Assembly (NCBI GenBank): GCA_025363455.1
Contig: JANYDW010000042.1
Coordinates: forward strand, 47,077-111,076
Length of the DNA: 64,000 nucleotides
Direction: 5' to 3'
Origin: Oleiharenicola sp.
GTDB lineage: Bacteria > Verrucomicrobiota > Verrucomicrobiia > Opitutales > Opitutaceae
Shown here: piece by piece, positions 52,392 to 59,983 of the stretch
How positions within the stretch are numbered: position 1 is the stretch's first letter
Layout: the number at the start of each line of letters is the position of its first letter
The notes under the pieces: model-generated
What the model saw: only the letters and a program-made list of their open reading frames with translations
Database searches by the model: none
Told to the model about the DNA's origin: nothing
Translations under genes and position numbers: made by a program

Positions 52392-53159
52392 GTGGACCAA
52401 CCGACGCCATCTCCTGCTGGGGCGCCATTTCCGCCTGCTTTCCCCTCGTCCGTGCCAGCGGCGCATGCTCCCGGCCAGGGCCCGGCGGCCGGCCCGGCCT
52501 TTCCCCCTCCGGGCGGCAGCATCAAATTTCCCGCCCGCCCCGCGGGTGGAGGCGCCAAGCCCCTCGTTCTGCCCCGGCGGGCCAGTCCATTGCAGCGCGC
52601 CCAGGAGGCTGCTCAAGCCACGGCGGCGGCCCGCAAATCCATTGACGCCATCATGTCCAGCTCCCGGGCCCCTTGGGGCGGGAATAGTGCCCTCAGCGGG
52701 AGCCAGGTAGAACAGCTCGAAAAGGCCCTCCGAGCCCTTGAAGTCAAGGCGAGTGAGCGCGAGATGGCCTTGGCCGAGGCGGAGAACAAGCTCGCCGAGC
52801 GAGACCGGGCCCTGGCGGAAACCGAAGCCCTGCTCCAAGCCCGCGAAAAGGTGATCGACGCGATGCGCAAGCAACCTGCGGCCCAAGGTGGCGGCGGCAT
52901 CAACCCCGCGGAGATGGAAGCCTTAGCCAAGCTCAAGGAGGAACTCGACCGGCAGGAAGCTTCGATGAAGGAACAGCGCCAAGCCTTGCAGGAGCGGGAG
53001 GAATTTCTCAACCAGAGCGAGGCTTCGTTGTTCGAAAAAATGCAGGCGCAGCAGGAAAAGGAGACGGAACTCGAGCAAAAGGCCGAGGATATCAAGCGGG
53101 CCATGCAGCGGGCCGGTCTGGGCAAGGATGAGCCGAAGGAGCCGATTGAGAAGGCTTGA
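52392..53159 (+). CDS. Pro-rich and coiled-coil protein of the ParA cassette
   Basis: 255 residues starting at GTG 52392, 18 bp after the previous gene. The first 65 residues are Pro/Ala/Gly-rich (APFPPAFPSSVPAAHAPG, then GQGPAAGPAFPPPGG). Residues about 95-150 and 175-250 are Glu/Ala/Gln-rich with heptad spacing of hydrophobics (ALRALEVKASEREMALAE; MKEQRQALQEREEFLNQSEA), a long coiled coil. It could be a scaffold or a ParA cofactor like those in polar positioning systems. No enzymatic motif is seen. Confidence 0.65.
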   Translation: MDQPTPSPAGAPFPPAFPSSVPAAHAPGQGPAAGPAFPPPGGSIKFPARPAGGGAKPLVLPRRASPLQRAQEAAQATAAARKSIDAIMSSSRAPWGGNSALSGSQVEQLEKALRALEVKASEREMALAEAENKLAERDRALAETEALLQAREKVIDAMRKQPAAQGGGGINPAEMEALAKLKEELDRQEASMKEQRQALQEREEFLNQSEASLFEKMQAQQEKETELEQKAEDIKRAMQRAGLGKDEPKEPIEKA

Positions 53160-53206
53160 GCGGAACCAGTGGTGATTTCGCCTTTCCAAGTCGGCAAGCC
53201 GCCCCT

Positions 53207-54553
53207 ATGCCCATTTCCCTTATGACCCTGCGATTGCTCAAAACCGCCTCCCTCATCGCCCTCGTGTGCGCCCCAGTTATACTGTCGGCCCAGATCGAGA
53301 CCTCGGGCAGGGAAGAGGAGCGCCTGGAGGCACTCGCCCGCAGCCAGGGTGAATTTGTGGCCCCGAAGAGCAAGCTTAGCGTCGGCTTCAGGATCCTCAG
53401 TTCCGGCGGCCGGGTCGATTTCAAGCATTTGGGAACGGTTCCTTCCCTATTCACCGTGGCGCCCGCTTCAGCTGGGGCGGTGCAGCGGGACTACACCAAT
53501 GGCATTGTGTCGGTCGATTCCCTGCGGCCGGCCGAGAAGGACACCGATGGCAATCAAACCTCCACCCCGGGGGGGAGATACAGCGTCTACGGCACTACCA
53601 CCTTTCCCATCCTTGATGCCGATGGCAATGTGACCGGTACGGAGAATGCGACGATCAAGACCGGCGATTTTCTCAGCTATATGCCCGGACTCACCCGCCA
53701 GTATCAGGTAGGAAGCGCGGCGCAACTCAGCCAGCCAGGCTATGTATCTTTCGATATTTACAGCGCGATCTCGGACGGCGGCAGCACCAGTAAAAAGCAG
53801 GGCCCCACCGGAGGCGTCGAATTCCAGTTTTCCCGCGAGTTCGGGCGCGGTTCGCACCGTCTGCAATGGAGCTTGATCGCCGGCGTCGCCCTCAACGATA
53901 TCAACAGCAAGTCCGCCGGCACGGTCAGCTCGACGCTCCACACCTACACCGACTACTACTCGACGAACGGACAATCGATCACCACGGCGAACCTTTCCAA
54001 CCCCAGTTACGGGCCGTATTACGACAGCAATTCAAATCTCATCAGCGCCAGTGGCACGGAAACGACCGTACCGATCAGCGCGGTGCCGGATCCCAATCTC
54101 AGCAAGGCAACCGATGACAAGGGCGCGGCCAGCGTCGCGGGAAAATGGCAGGTAAAAGGCGCCTATTTTATGGTCAAGCTCGGGCCCTCGGTGCGGACCC
54201 AGATCACCAACCGGCTCGGGGTGAACGCGAGTCTGGGCGTCGCCGGGGCCTATGCCGGCACCCGCTATTCGGCCAGCGAGTCGTTTTCCGTCGCCTCCCT
54301 GCCGGGCCTGGTATTTGCCGTGTCCGATCCGGCCGATGGATCCGATGTCATTAGCAGCACCACCGCGAAATTTCTGACCGGTTATTATGCCGAAATGAAC
54401 CTTGAGTGGGCGACCAACGAGGCGCTCGCCCTGTTTGGCGGTGTGACGGCCCAGAAACTCAGCACCTACGAGCAGAAGCTCGGGGATCGTATCGCCAAGA
54501 TCGACTTGGGCAGCACGGTCGGCATCCGCGGAGGAGTTTCGATCAGGTTTTGA
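53207..54553 (+). CDS. Outer-membrane beta-barrel-type protein
   Basis: 448 residues from ATG 53207 (ATG 53222 also possible). The signal peptide is LKTASLIALVCAPVILSAQ. The mature part alternates short beta-prone segments and Gly/Ser/Asn-rich loops and ends in GIRGGVSIRF; a terminal Phe and alternating residues are typical of outer-membrane barrels. No porin signature is clear. It starts 47 bp after the coiled-coil gene, so it may share the transcript. Its 3' end overlaps the ispH gene by 11 nt (convergent). Confidence 0.65.
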   Translation: MPISLMTLRLLKTASLIALVCAPVILSAQIETSGREEERLEALARSQGEFVAPKSKLSVGFRILSSGGRVDFKHLGTVPSLFTVAPASAGAVQRDYTNGIVSVDSLRPAEKDTDGNQTSTPGGRYSVYGTTTFPILDADGNVTGTENATIKTGDFLSYMPGLTRQYQVGSAAQLSQPGYVSFDIYSAISDGGSTSKKQGPTGGVEFQFSREFGRGSHRLQWSLIAGVALNDINSKSAGTVSSTLHTYTDYYSTNGQSITTANLSNPSYGPYYDSNSNLISASGTETTVPISAVPDPNLSKATDDKGAASVAGKWQVKGAYFMVKLGPSVRTQITNRLGVNASLGVAGAYAGTRYSASESFSVASLPGLVFAVSDPADGSDVISSTTAKFLTGYYAEMNLEWATNEALALFGGVTAQKLSTYEQKLGDRIAKIDLGSTVGIRGGVSIRF

Positions 54554-56264
54554 GCGTGGCCAGCACCTCGGCGGTGCTGTGCAGCCGGGCGTCCGGGAAA
54601 AGGGCGTTGATCCGCGTGATGACCTGCTGGACCAATCCATCCGGGCAGGAGGCGCCGCCGGTGATCAGCACCGTCTTGGGGGTCGCGCAATCCGGCCACA
54701 AGGGTTGCAATTCAGTATGCCCGCTCGAGCCGCGGCCGGCCGACGGAAAAACATAATGCATGATCTGATTCTGCGACAGGATGCTTTTCTCCGATTGGAT
54801 GAAGAACGCCCGGGAGCCAAGCTTCTGTTCGCACAGCCGGTAGAGCTGGTAGGTGTTTGAGCTGTTCTTGCCGCCGACAATGAAGGCGGCATCAAGCGGC
54901 TCGTTCAGCGCGCGCTGGAGGGCGTCCTGGTTGACCTGGGTGGCGTAGCACAACGTGTCTTTGCGCCCGGCTCCGCCGACATGGTCTGCGCCGGCGTCCG
55001 GTCCGAACTTGGCGGCGAAGACCGCCTTGAAATAGTCGATGATCGCCGCCGTCTCGTTCATCAGCAGGGTGGTCTGGTTCACGACGGCGATCCGGTCCAG
55101 GTGGCGGTCGGGATCAAAGCCGGGGGTATGCAGGCCGGCGAACCGGGCGAGCAGGGCGCGGGCCTTCTCTGGGGCCGGGTGGGTGATGTAGTCGCCGATC
55201 AGGTGCGCCTCCTCGAGGTTACGGATGATCAGCGAAGGCGCGTGCCGCCGCGTGTTGGAGAAGGTGGCCTTGGTCTCCTCGTGCTCGCTCTTCCCGTGGA
55301 TGATCACCGTGTAGCCCTCGCGGCCGAACGTGCGCGCGGCCTTCCAGACCTTTTCCACGAGCATGCAGGTGGCGTCGTATTGGGCGACGCGGATGCCCTT
55401 GCGCACCAGCCGTTGCTTATCCTCGTCGGTCGCACCAAAGGCGGGGATGATGACGACATCGTCACTGGTCAGCGTGTCCCAGAGCAGCGGTTCGCTGGCC
55501 CCGGGAGTGGCGGGCACGCCCTTGGTGTTGTAAGGCACGCCTTTGTCAGTCTGGAGGTAGCGCAAGCCGCGCTGCAGGAGGTCCTCGTTGACGAAAGGAT
55601 TGTGGATCAGCTCGCTCAGCATGAACACGCGTCGGCCGGGATTTTCGGCCAGCGATTCGTAGGCGCGCTCGATGGCGTTCTTCACGCCGAGGCAGAAGCC
55701 GAAGTGACTGGGGATGACGTAACGCACGGCCCCGAAGTCGAGCAGCGCGGGTGCGCTGGCCGAGCGCTCGTTGGTGCGCGCGAGGGTCTTGATGGCCTCG
55801 CAGAGTTGGCTTTGGTAGAGGGCGCGCGTGGCGTCGTCCTGCTGGTAGATGTCACGGTTGCGGTCCCGTTCGACCCGGAACTTGTAGATGTAGTCGTTCT
55901 CGCCGAGGTGGAGGTAGGGAATCTCGATGAGGTGCGGCTCCAGTTGGTCCAGCGCCGCCGCGAGGGACGGGGCGAGGGCGGGCCGCTGGTTCTCGAGTCG
56001 CTCCAGCGAGTGAAAGGATACTTCGCTGTCGGTGGGCGTGGCCAGCACTTGGGTGAAGAACACGCGATAACTCAACGCTCCCGCGCTGCAGGTGAAATAC
56101 TCGACGGGCGCGGTGTGTGCCGGGAAGCAGCCGGCGAGGCGCGCCACCGCCATCGCCTGGTCCGCACCCACGAAGGCCAGGCCCAGCCGCGTGCCGGCTT
56201 GCCGCACGGCCAGCTGGTTGCTCGGATTGAAGGCGAGGATGACGACTTGGGCGGGAACGGACAT
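54543..56264 (-). CDS. ispH: 4-hydroxy-3-methylbut-2-enyl diphosphate reductase, long plant/cyanobacterial type
   Basis: 573 residues, much longer than the usual 310-320. Cluster cysteines are Cys191 (GFCLGVKNAIERAY), Cys300 (YDATCMLVEKVW) and Cys439 (TLCYATQ). The catalytic acid sits in IHGKSEHEETKAT (Glu330), written as in plant and cyanobacterial HDR rather than the E. coli GHPEVEGT form. IVGGKNSSNT completes the active site. About 110 N-terminal residues precede anything recognisable in plant-type HDR. It makes IPP and DMAPP, the last MEP step, complementing dxs at 39 kb. ATG 56264 is supported by its position, but N-terminal processing is unknown. Confidence 0.9.
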   Translation of the reverse strand: MSVPAQVVILAFNPSNQLAVRQAGTRLGLAFVGADQAMAVARLAGCFPAHTAPVEYFTCSAGALSYRVFFTQVLATPTDSEVSFHSLERLENQRPALAPSLAAALDQLEPHLIEIPYLHLGENDYIYKFRVERDRNRDIYQQDDATRALYQSQLCEAIKTLARTNERSASAPALLDFGAVRYVIPSHFGFCLGVKNAIERAYESLAENPGRRVFMLSELIHNPFVNEDLLQRGLRYLQTDKGVPYNTKGVPATPGASEPLLWDTLTSDDVVIIPAFGATDEDKQRLVRKGIRVAQYDATCMLVEKVWKAARTFGREGYTVIIHGKSEHEETKATFSNTRRHAPSLIIRNLEEAHLIGDYITHPAPEKARALLARFAGLHTPGFDPDRHLDRIAVVNQTTLLMNETAAIIDYFKAVFAAKFGPDAGADHVGGAGRKDTLCYATQVNQDALQRALNEPLDAAFIVGGKNSSNTYQLYRLCEQKLGSRAFFIQSEKSILSQNQIMHYVFPSAGRGSSGHTELQPLWPDCATPKTVLITGGASCPDGLVQQVITRINALFPDARLHSTAEVLATLKT

Positions 56265-56317
56265 TCCCCTCTACGGAACCACAACCTCGGCGGGGGTCAA
56301 CCGTCGGGACGACGGAC

Positions 56318-56348
56318 GAAACTTGTAACGTATTACGTTACAAGTTTC
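56318..56348. repeat. 31-bp perfect palindrome between the DUF5069 gene and ispH
   Basis: GAAACTTGTAACGTA (56318-56332) is followed by one base and then its exact reverse complement to 56348. It lies 53 bp upstream of the ispH start on the minus strand, where it could be an operator or a hairpin in the leader. A weaker inverted repeat, AGCGCGTT ... AACGCGCT, follows at about 56358-56380. Confidence 0.8.
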
Positions 56349-56419
56349 CGGCGGGGGAGCGCGTTGCTCTTCAACGCGCTTGGGGAAAACGTGCGAAGGA
56401 GCAGCGCGTTCCGTCTCGT

Positions 56420-56872
56420 CTACGCCACCCCGTTGAAAGTCACATAATCGTCCATGTCCAGCCGGTCGAACATCGTGCGGATGTCGTCCCGTTTCGGGCA
56501 ATTCTCCTCGATGCTTTCGGCAAAGAGCTTGTGGCGGTTCGCATCGCCAGGGGCCAGATTCACCATCCAGTTCGACCACGCCTCGATTTCCCAGACCTGC
56601 CGCTTGGGTTGCAGGTTAGCCTGGACCCACTCGAGCATCTCGGTGTCACTTTTGCCGGTCTGCACCACCGAGAGAAATTCCTCGGCCTTGATGCCGGTGA
56701 ACTGCCACAGACGCTGGTCGAGCGGGTTGCCCCACTTGAAGAGCCCGGTCTTGCCGGCGAGCTGCGCGCGAGCCTTGTCCAGGATGCGGGGCAGCACGAC
56801 GAAGCCGCCGAGGCGCACGCGGGCGCTGCGCGGCGGATGTTGGGAGAGGTCGGGGGATTTGTACGAGATCAT
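56420..56872 (-). CDS. DUF5069 domain protein
   Basis: 150 residues. The pattern RVRLGGFVVLPRILDKARAQ near the N-terminus, KWGNPLDQRLWQFTGI in the middle and the C-terminal TMFDRLDMDDYVTFNGVA match DUF5069, a family I know chiefly from Verrucomicrobiota and Planctomycetota. No function is known. It supports the taxonomic guess. Confidence 0.75.
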   Translation of the reverse strand: MISYKSPDLSQHPPRSARVRLGGFVVLPRILDKARAQLAGKTGLFKWGNPLDQRLWQFTGIKAEEFLSVVQTGKSDTEMLEWVQANLQPKRQVWEIEAWSNWMVNLAPGDANRHKLFAESIEENCPKRDDIRTMFDRLDMDDYVTFNGVA

Positions 56873-56960
56873 GCGCGCAAGATGTGCACGACGCCCGTGC
56901 GACGCAACCGCGCCGCCTGCACAGCGGCGGCGATTTATGACGAAGCGGGGCTTTGGGGAG

Positions 56961-57000
56961 GGCCCGCGTCTCTGCGGGCCGGCTCGCAGGGACGCGAGCC
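56961..57000. repeat. Double hairpin GGCCCGC...GCGGGCC / GGCTCGC...GCGAGCC
   Basis: Two adjacent hairpins (56961-56980 and 56981-57000), each with 7-bp stems and six-base loops, which together also form a larger palindrome. They lie just after the alaS stop on the minus strand and may mark its 3' end; no T-run is present. Confidence 0.7.
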
Positions 57001-57034
57001 CGCCAGCCGATCAGACGGGATCAGCGACCCCACC

Positions 57035-59758
57035 CTACAGTTTCAGCACTTCGGCCAGCTTGCTGGCGTCGCCGCCGCCGCCCTGCGCGTAGTCGGGCTT
57101 GCCGCCGCCCTTGCCGCCGAGCTTGGCCGCCAGCCCGCCGATGAGCTTGCCGGCCGCCTGACCGGACTTGATGGCTTCGAGCGAACAGTAGGCGACGAGA
57201 CTGGCCTTGCCGTCCATGAGCGCCCCGAGCTGCACGACCGCCCCGGCGCCGACCTTGTGCAGCACCTGGCTGCCGAGCGAGCGAAGGGCGTCTGAGTTTT
57301 CGGCGGTGACGACCGCGGAGACCCACTTGAGGCCATCCTTGGTGACGGCGGTGGCAGCGAGTTCCTCGGCGAGGCCGGCCGAAGCTTTCGCCTCGAAGGC
57401 CTTGAGCTTCTTCTCGAGTTCCTTCTGGTGGCTGAGGATGGAATCAAATTTCGAAGCGACGTCCGTGACGCCGGCGTTGAGGCGTAGACTGACGGCGGAG
57501 AGCGCGGCCTCTTTGGCGGCAATATGGTCGAGGGCGGCTTGTCCGGCAACGGCCTCAATGCGGCGGGTGCCGGCGGCGATGGCCATCTCGGCGACGATCT
57601 TGATTACGCCGATCTCGCCCGTGGTGGTCACGTGCGTGCCGCCGCAGAGTTCCTTGGAGAAGCCGCCGATGTCTACGACGCGGACGCGCTTGCCGTACTT
57701 GTCGCCGAAGAAGGCGAGGACGTCGGCCGGTTTCTTGTCGTAATCGATCTCGGCGCAGACGACCGCGGAGTTGTCGATCACCTTCTCGTTGATGAGCTGC
57801 TCGCATTCCTTGATCTGGGCGGCGGTGAGAGCCTCGAAATGGGTGAAGTCAAAGCGCATCCGGTCGGGTGTCTTGTGCGTTCCGAACTGGCGGACATGCG
57901 TGCCGAGCATCTTCCGGAGCGCCCAATGGATGAGGTGCGCGGCGCTGTGGTGGCGGTTGATGGCGCGCCGGCGGGAGTAATCGATGTGCAGGGTGGCAGC
58001 CGTACCGGCCGCCAAGCTGAGAGCTGAGGGCTGAGAGCTGAGGGCTATTTTATGCAGGTGGCGGCCGGACTTGTCCTTGATGGTGTCGACGATGTCGTAC
58101 TTCGCACCGTTGATTAGAGCGTGGCCCGCATCACCAACCTGGCCGCCCATTTCACCGTAGAACGGTGTCTGGTCGAACACGAGGAAGGTGTCCTTCTCGG
58201 ATTTCACAACGTCCACTAGCTTGGCGTGGGTGGCATGGGACGAGTCGATACTATAGCCGACAAATTTGGTAGGCTCGGCGACGGCCTCGCCTTCGGTGGA
58301 AGCAACGATGACGTCCGTCTTTCGCGCTGCGCGGCCGCGTTCGCGTTGCTTCTCCATCTCAGCCTCGAAGCCAGTGACGTCGACCTCCATACGAAGCGAC
58401 GAGGCAAGAAGCTGGGTCATATCGAGAGGGAAACCATAGGTATCGTATAACTCAAAGGCTAGTGAGCCGGATACCGTTGATGGGTGCCCACCAAAATGGA
58501 CTCGCGGATCACCAGTTTTAGGAATTCCCACACCTGCGTTGAATCTGTCCAAACCTTTGTCGAGCGTGCGACCGAAAGATTCCTCTTCAGCACGAATAGC
58601 TTTCTCAACCATGACGCGCTGGGTCTTGAGTTCGGGGAAGACGTCGCCGAGGGACTGGACGACGGGGTCGACGAGGGCGGTGAAGTCGCCGGTCTTGAGG
58701 CCGAGGTTCTTGCGGCCATACATGATGCCGCGGCGGAGAATGCGGCGGATGACATAGTTGCGGCCCTCGTTGCCGGGGAGGATGCCGTCGGCGATGGCGC
58801 AGCTCACGCAGCGGGCGTGGTCGGCGAGGACGCGGAAGGTGATGTCGATCGTCTCCTGCTCGCTCAGGCCGTCGCGTTTGGTCGGGACGGATTTCGTGTA
58901 GGTTTTGCCAGAAAGGGCAGCGATCTTGTCGAAGTTCGGCGTGAAGACGTCGGCGTTGTAGTTGGACGGCTCGGCGGCGAAGTCCTTGAAGCCGTTCGTC
59001 GTGGCGTGGATGCCGGCGACGCGCTCGAAGCCCATGCCGGTGTCGACGTGCTTGGCGGCGAGCGGGGCAAAGGTGCCGTCGGCGTTCGCGTTGAACTGGA
59101 TGAAGACGTGATTCCAGATCTCGATGCAGCGGGACGACGAACTGTTCACGTTGGCGCGACCGGCGGCCTCGTCGTCGGCGGGCAGGAGGTTGAAATGGAT
59201 CTCGGAGCACGGGCCGCAGGGGCCGGTGTCGCCCATCATCCAGAAATTGTCCTTCTTGTTGCCGTTGACGATGTGGATTTCCGGTTTGAGGCCGGCGTCG
59301 GTGAAGATCTTCGCCCAGATGTCGTAGGCCTCCTGGTCAAAGTCGGCCGGGTCGCCCTTGGACTTGTCGGGAGAATAGACGGTCGCAAAGAGGCGCTTCG
59401 GCGGGATGCCCCAGACCTTCGTGAGCAACTCCCAGCCCCAAGTGAGCGAGTCCTTTTTGAAGTAGTCGCCGAAGGACCAGTTCCCCAGCATCTCGAACAT
59501 CGTGTGGTGGTAGGTGTCGAAGCCGACGTCCTCGAGGTCGTTGTGCTTGCCGCCGGCGCGAATGCATTTCTGGGTGTCGGCGACGCGCTTCCACGGGGCA
59601 GCCTGGTCGCCGAGGAAGTAGGGCACGAACTGGTTCATGCCTGCGTTCGTGAACAGCAGGTTGGGGGCCGTCGGCATGAGTGACGACGACGGCACGATGC
59701 TGTGCTGCTTCGAGGCGAAGAAATCGAGGAACGACTGGCGAATCTGGGCGGAGGTCAT
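57035..59758 (-). CDS. alaS: Alanyl-tRNA synthetase
   Basis: 907 residues from ATG 59758, near the usual length. The class II aminoacylation core carries NHTFEMLGNW-type motif text, here HHTMFEMLGNWSFGDYF, and the editing and C-terminal domains carry HHSAAHLIHWALRKML (around residue 600) and ELCGGTHVTTTGEI (around 704), the zinc-site residues of the editing domain. It charges tRNA-Ala. A 32-bp repeat lies in-frame at residues about 571-582. A stretch at 58420-58610 has noticeably lower GC and less biased codons than the rest of the gene. The upstream extension of the frame to 59893 is not AlaRS-like and was excluded. Confidence 0.95.
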   Translation of the reverse strand: MTSAQIRQSFLDFFASKQHSIVPSSSLMPTAPNLLFTNAGMNQFVPYFLGDQAAPWKRVADTQKCIRAGGKHNDLEDVGFDTYHHTMFEMLGNWSFGDYFKKDSLTWGWELLTKVWGIPPKRLFATVYSPDKSKGDPADFDQEAYDIWAKIFTDAGLKPEIHIVNGNKKDNFWMMGDTGPCGPCSEIHFNLLPADDEAAGRANVNSSSSRCIEIWNHVFIQFNANADGTFAPLAAKHVDTGMGFERVAGIHATTNGFKDFAAEPSNYNADVFTPNFDKIAALSGKTYTKSVPTKRDGLSEQETIDITFRVLADHARCVSCAIADGILPGNEGRNYVIRRILRRGIMYGRKNLGLKTGDFTALVDPVVQSLGDVFPELKTQRVMVEKAIRAEEESFGRTLDKGLDRFNAGVGIPKTGDPRVHFGGHPSTVSGSLAFELYDTYGFPLDMTQLLASSLRMEVDVTGFEAEMEKQRERGRAARKTDVIVASTEGEAVAEPTKFVGYSIDSSHATHAKLVDVVKSEKDTFLVFDQTPFYGEMGGQVGDAGHALINGAKYDIVDTIKDKSGRHLHKIALSSQPSALSLAAGTAATLHIDYSRRRAINRHHSAAHLIHWALRKMLGTHVRQFGTHKTPDRMRFDFTHFEALTAAQIKECEQLINEKVIDNSAVVCAEIDYDKKPADVLAFFGDKYGKRVRVVDIGGFSKELCGGTHVTTTGEIGVIKIVAEMAIAAGTRRIEAVAGQAALDHIAAKEAALSAVSLRLNAGVTDVASKFDSILSHQKELEKKLKAFEAKASAGLAEELAATAVTKDGLKWVSAVVTAENSDALRSLGSQVLHKVGAGAVVQLGALMDGKASLVAYCSLEAIKSGQAAGKLIGGLAAKLGGKGGGKPDYAQGGGGDASKLAEVLKL
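58015..58046. repeat. Tandem AGCTGAGAGCTGAGGGC repeat inside alaS
   Basis: Two copies of a 15-bp unit (GCTGAGAGCTGAGGG) run in frame through the editing-domain region of alaS, encoding LSSQPSALSL on the minus strand. I associate this unit with intergenic repeats of Verrucomicrobiota (from memory, not checked). Its 30-bp length keeps the frame. Confidence 0.8.
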
Positions 59759-59983
59759 CGAGCTAAGGCAGAAGGAAGAAGGTAGAAATAAGAGGGTAGA
59801 AACACAGAGGACGGAGGGGAGGGGCGCAAGACGTGATTTGGTGAATGCAAAGCACTCTTGCCTAGGCCGAGCCGGTTGGCAGATTGGGCGCAAGCAAACG
59901 GCTTGCGGTCAGGCCTGTCCCGTCCCGTTCCGTTTGAGCCCGCGTGTCTTCCCTTTACCAAGCCCTGAACCGGCGCTGAGTCG

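Noticed and set aside
50377..53206. parABS-type partition locus
   Set aside because: No ParB-like helix-turn-helix gene and no parS-like palindrome were found around the ParA gene.
54981..56447. 488-residue plus-strand frame over ispH
   Set aside because: Antisense to ispH with a composition typical of shadow frames; no motif.
59759..59893. N-terminal extension of alaS
   Set aside because: The translation lacks any AlaRS similarity; ATG 59758 gives the standard start of the family.
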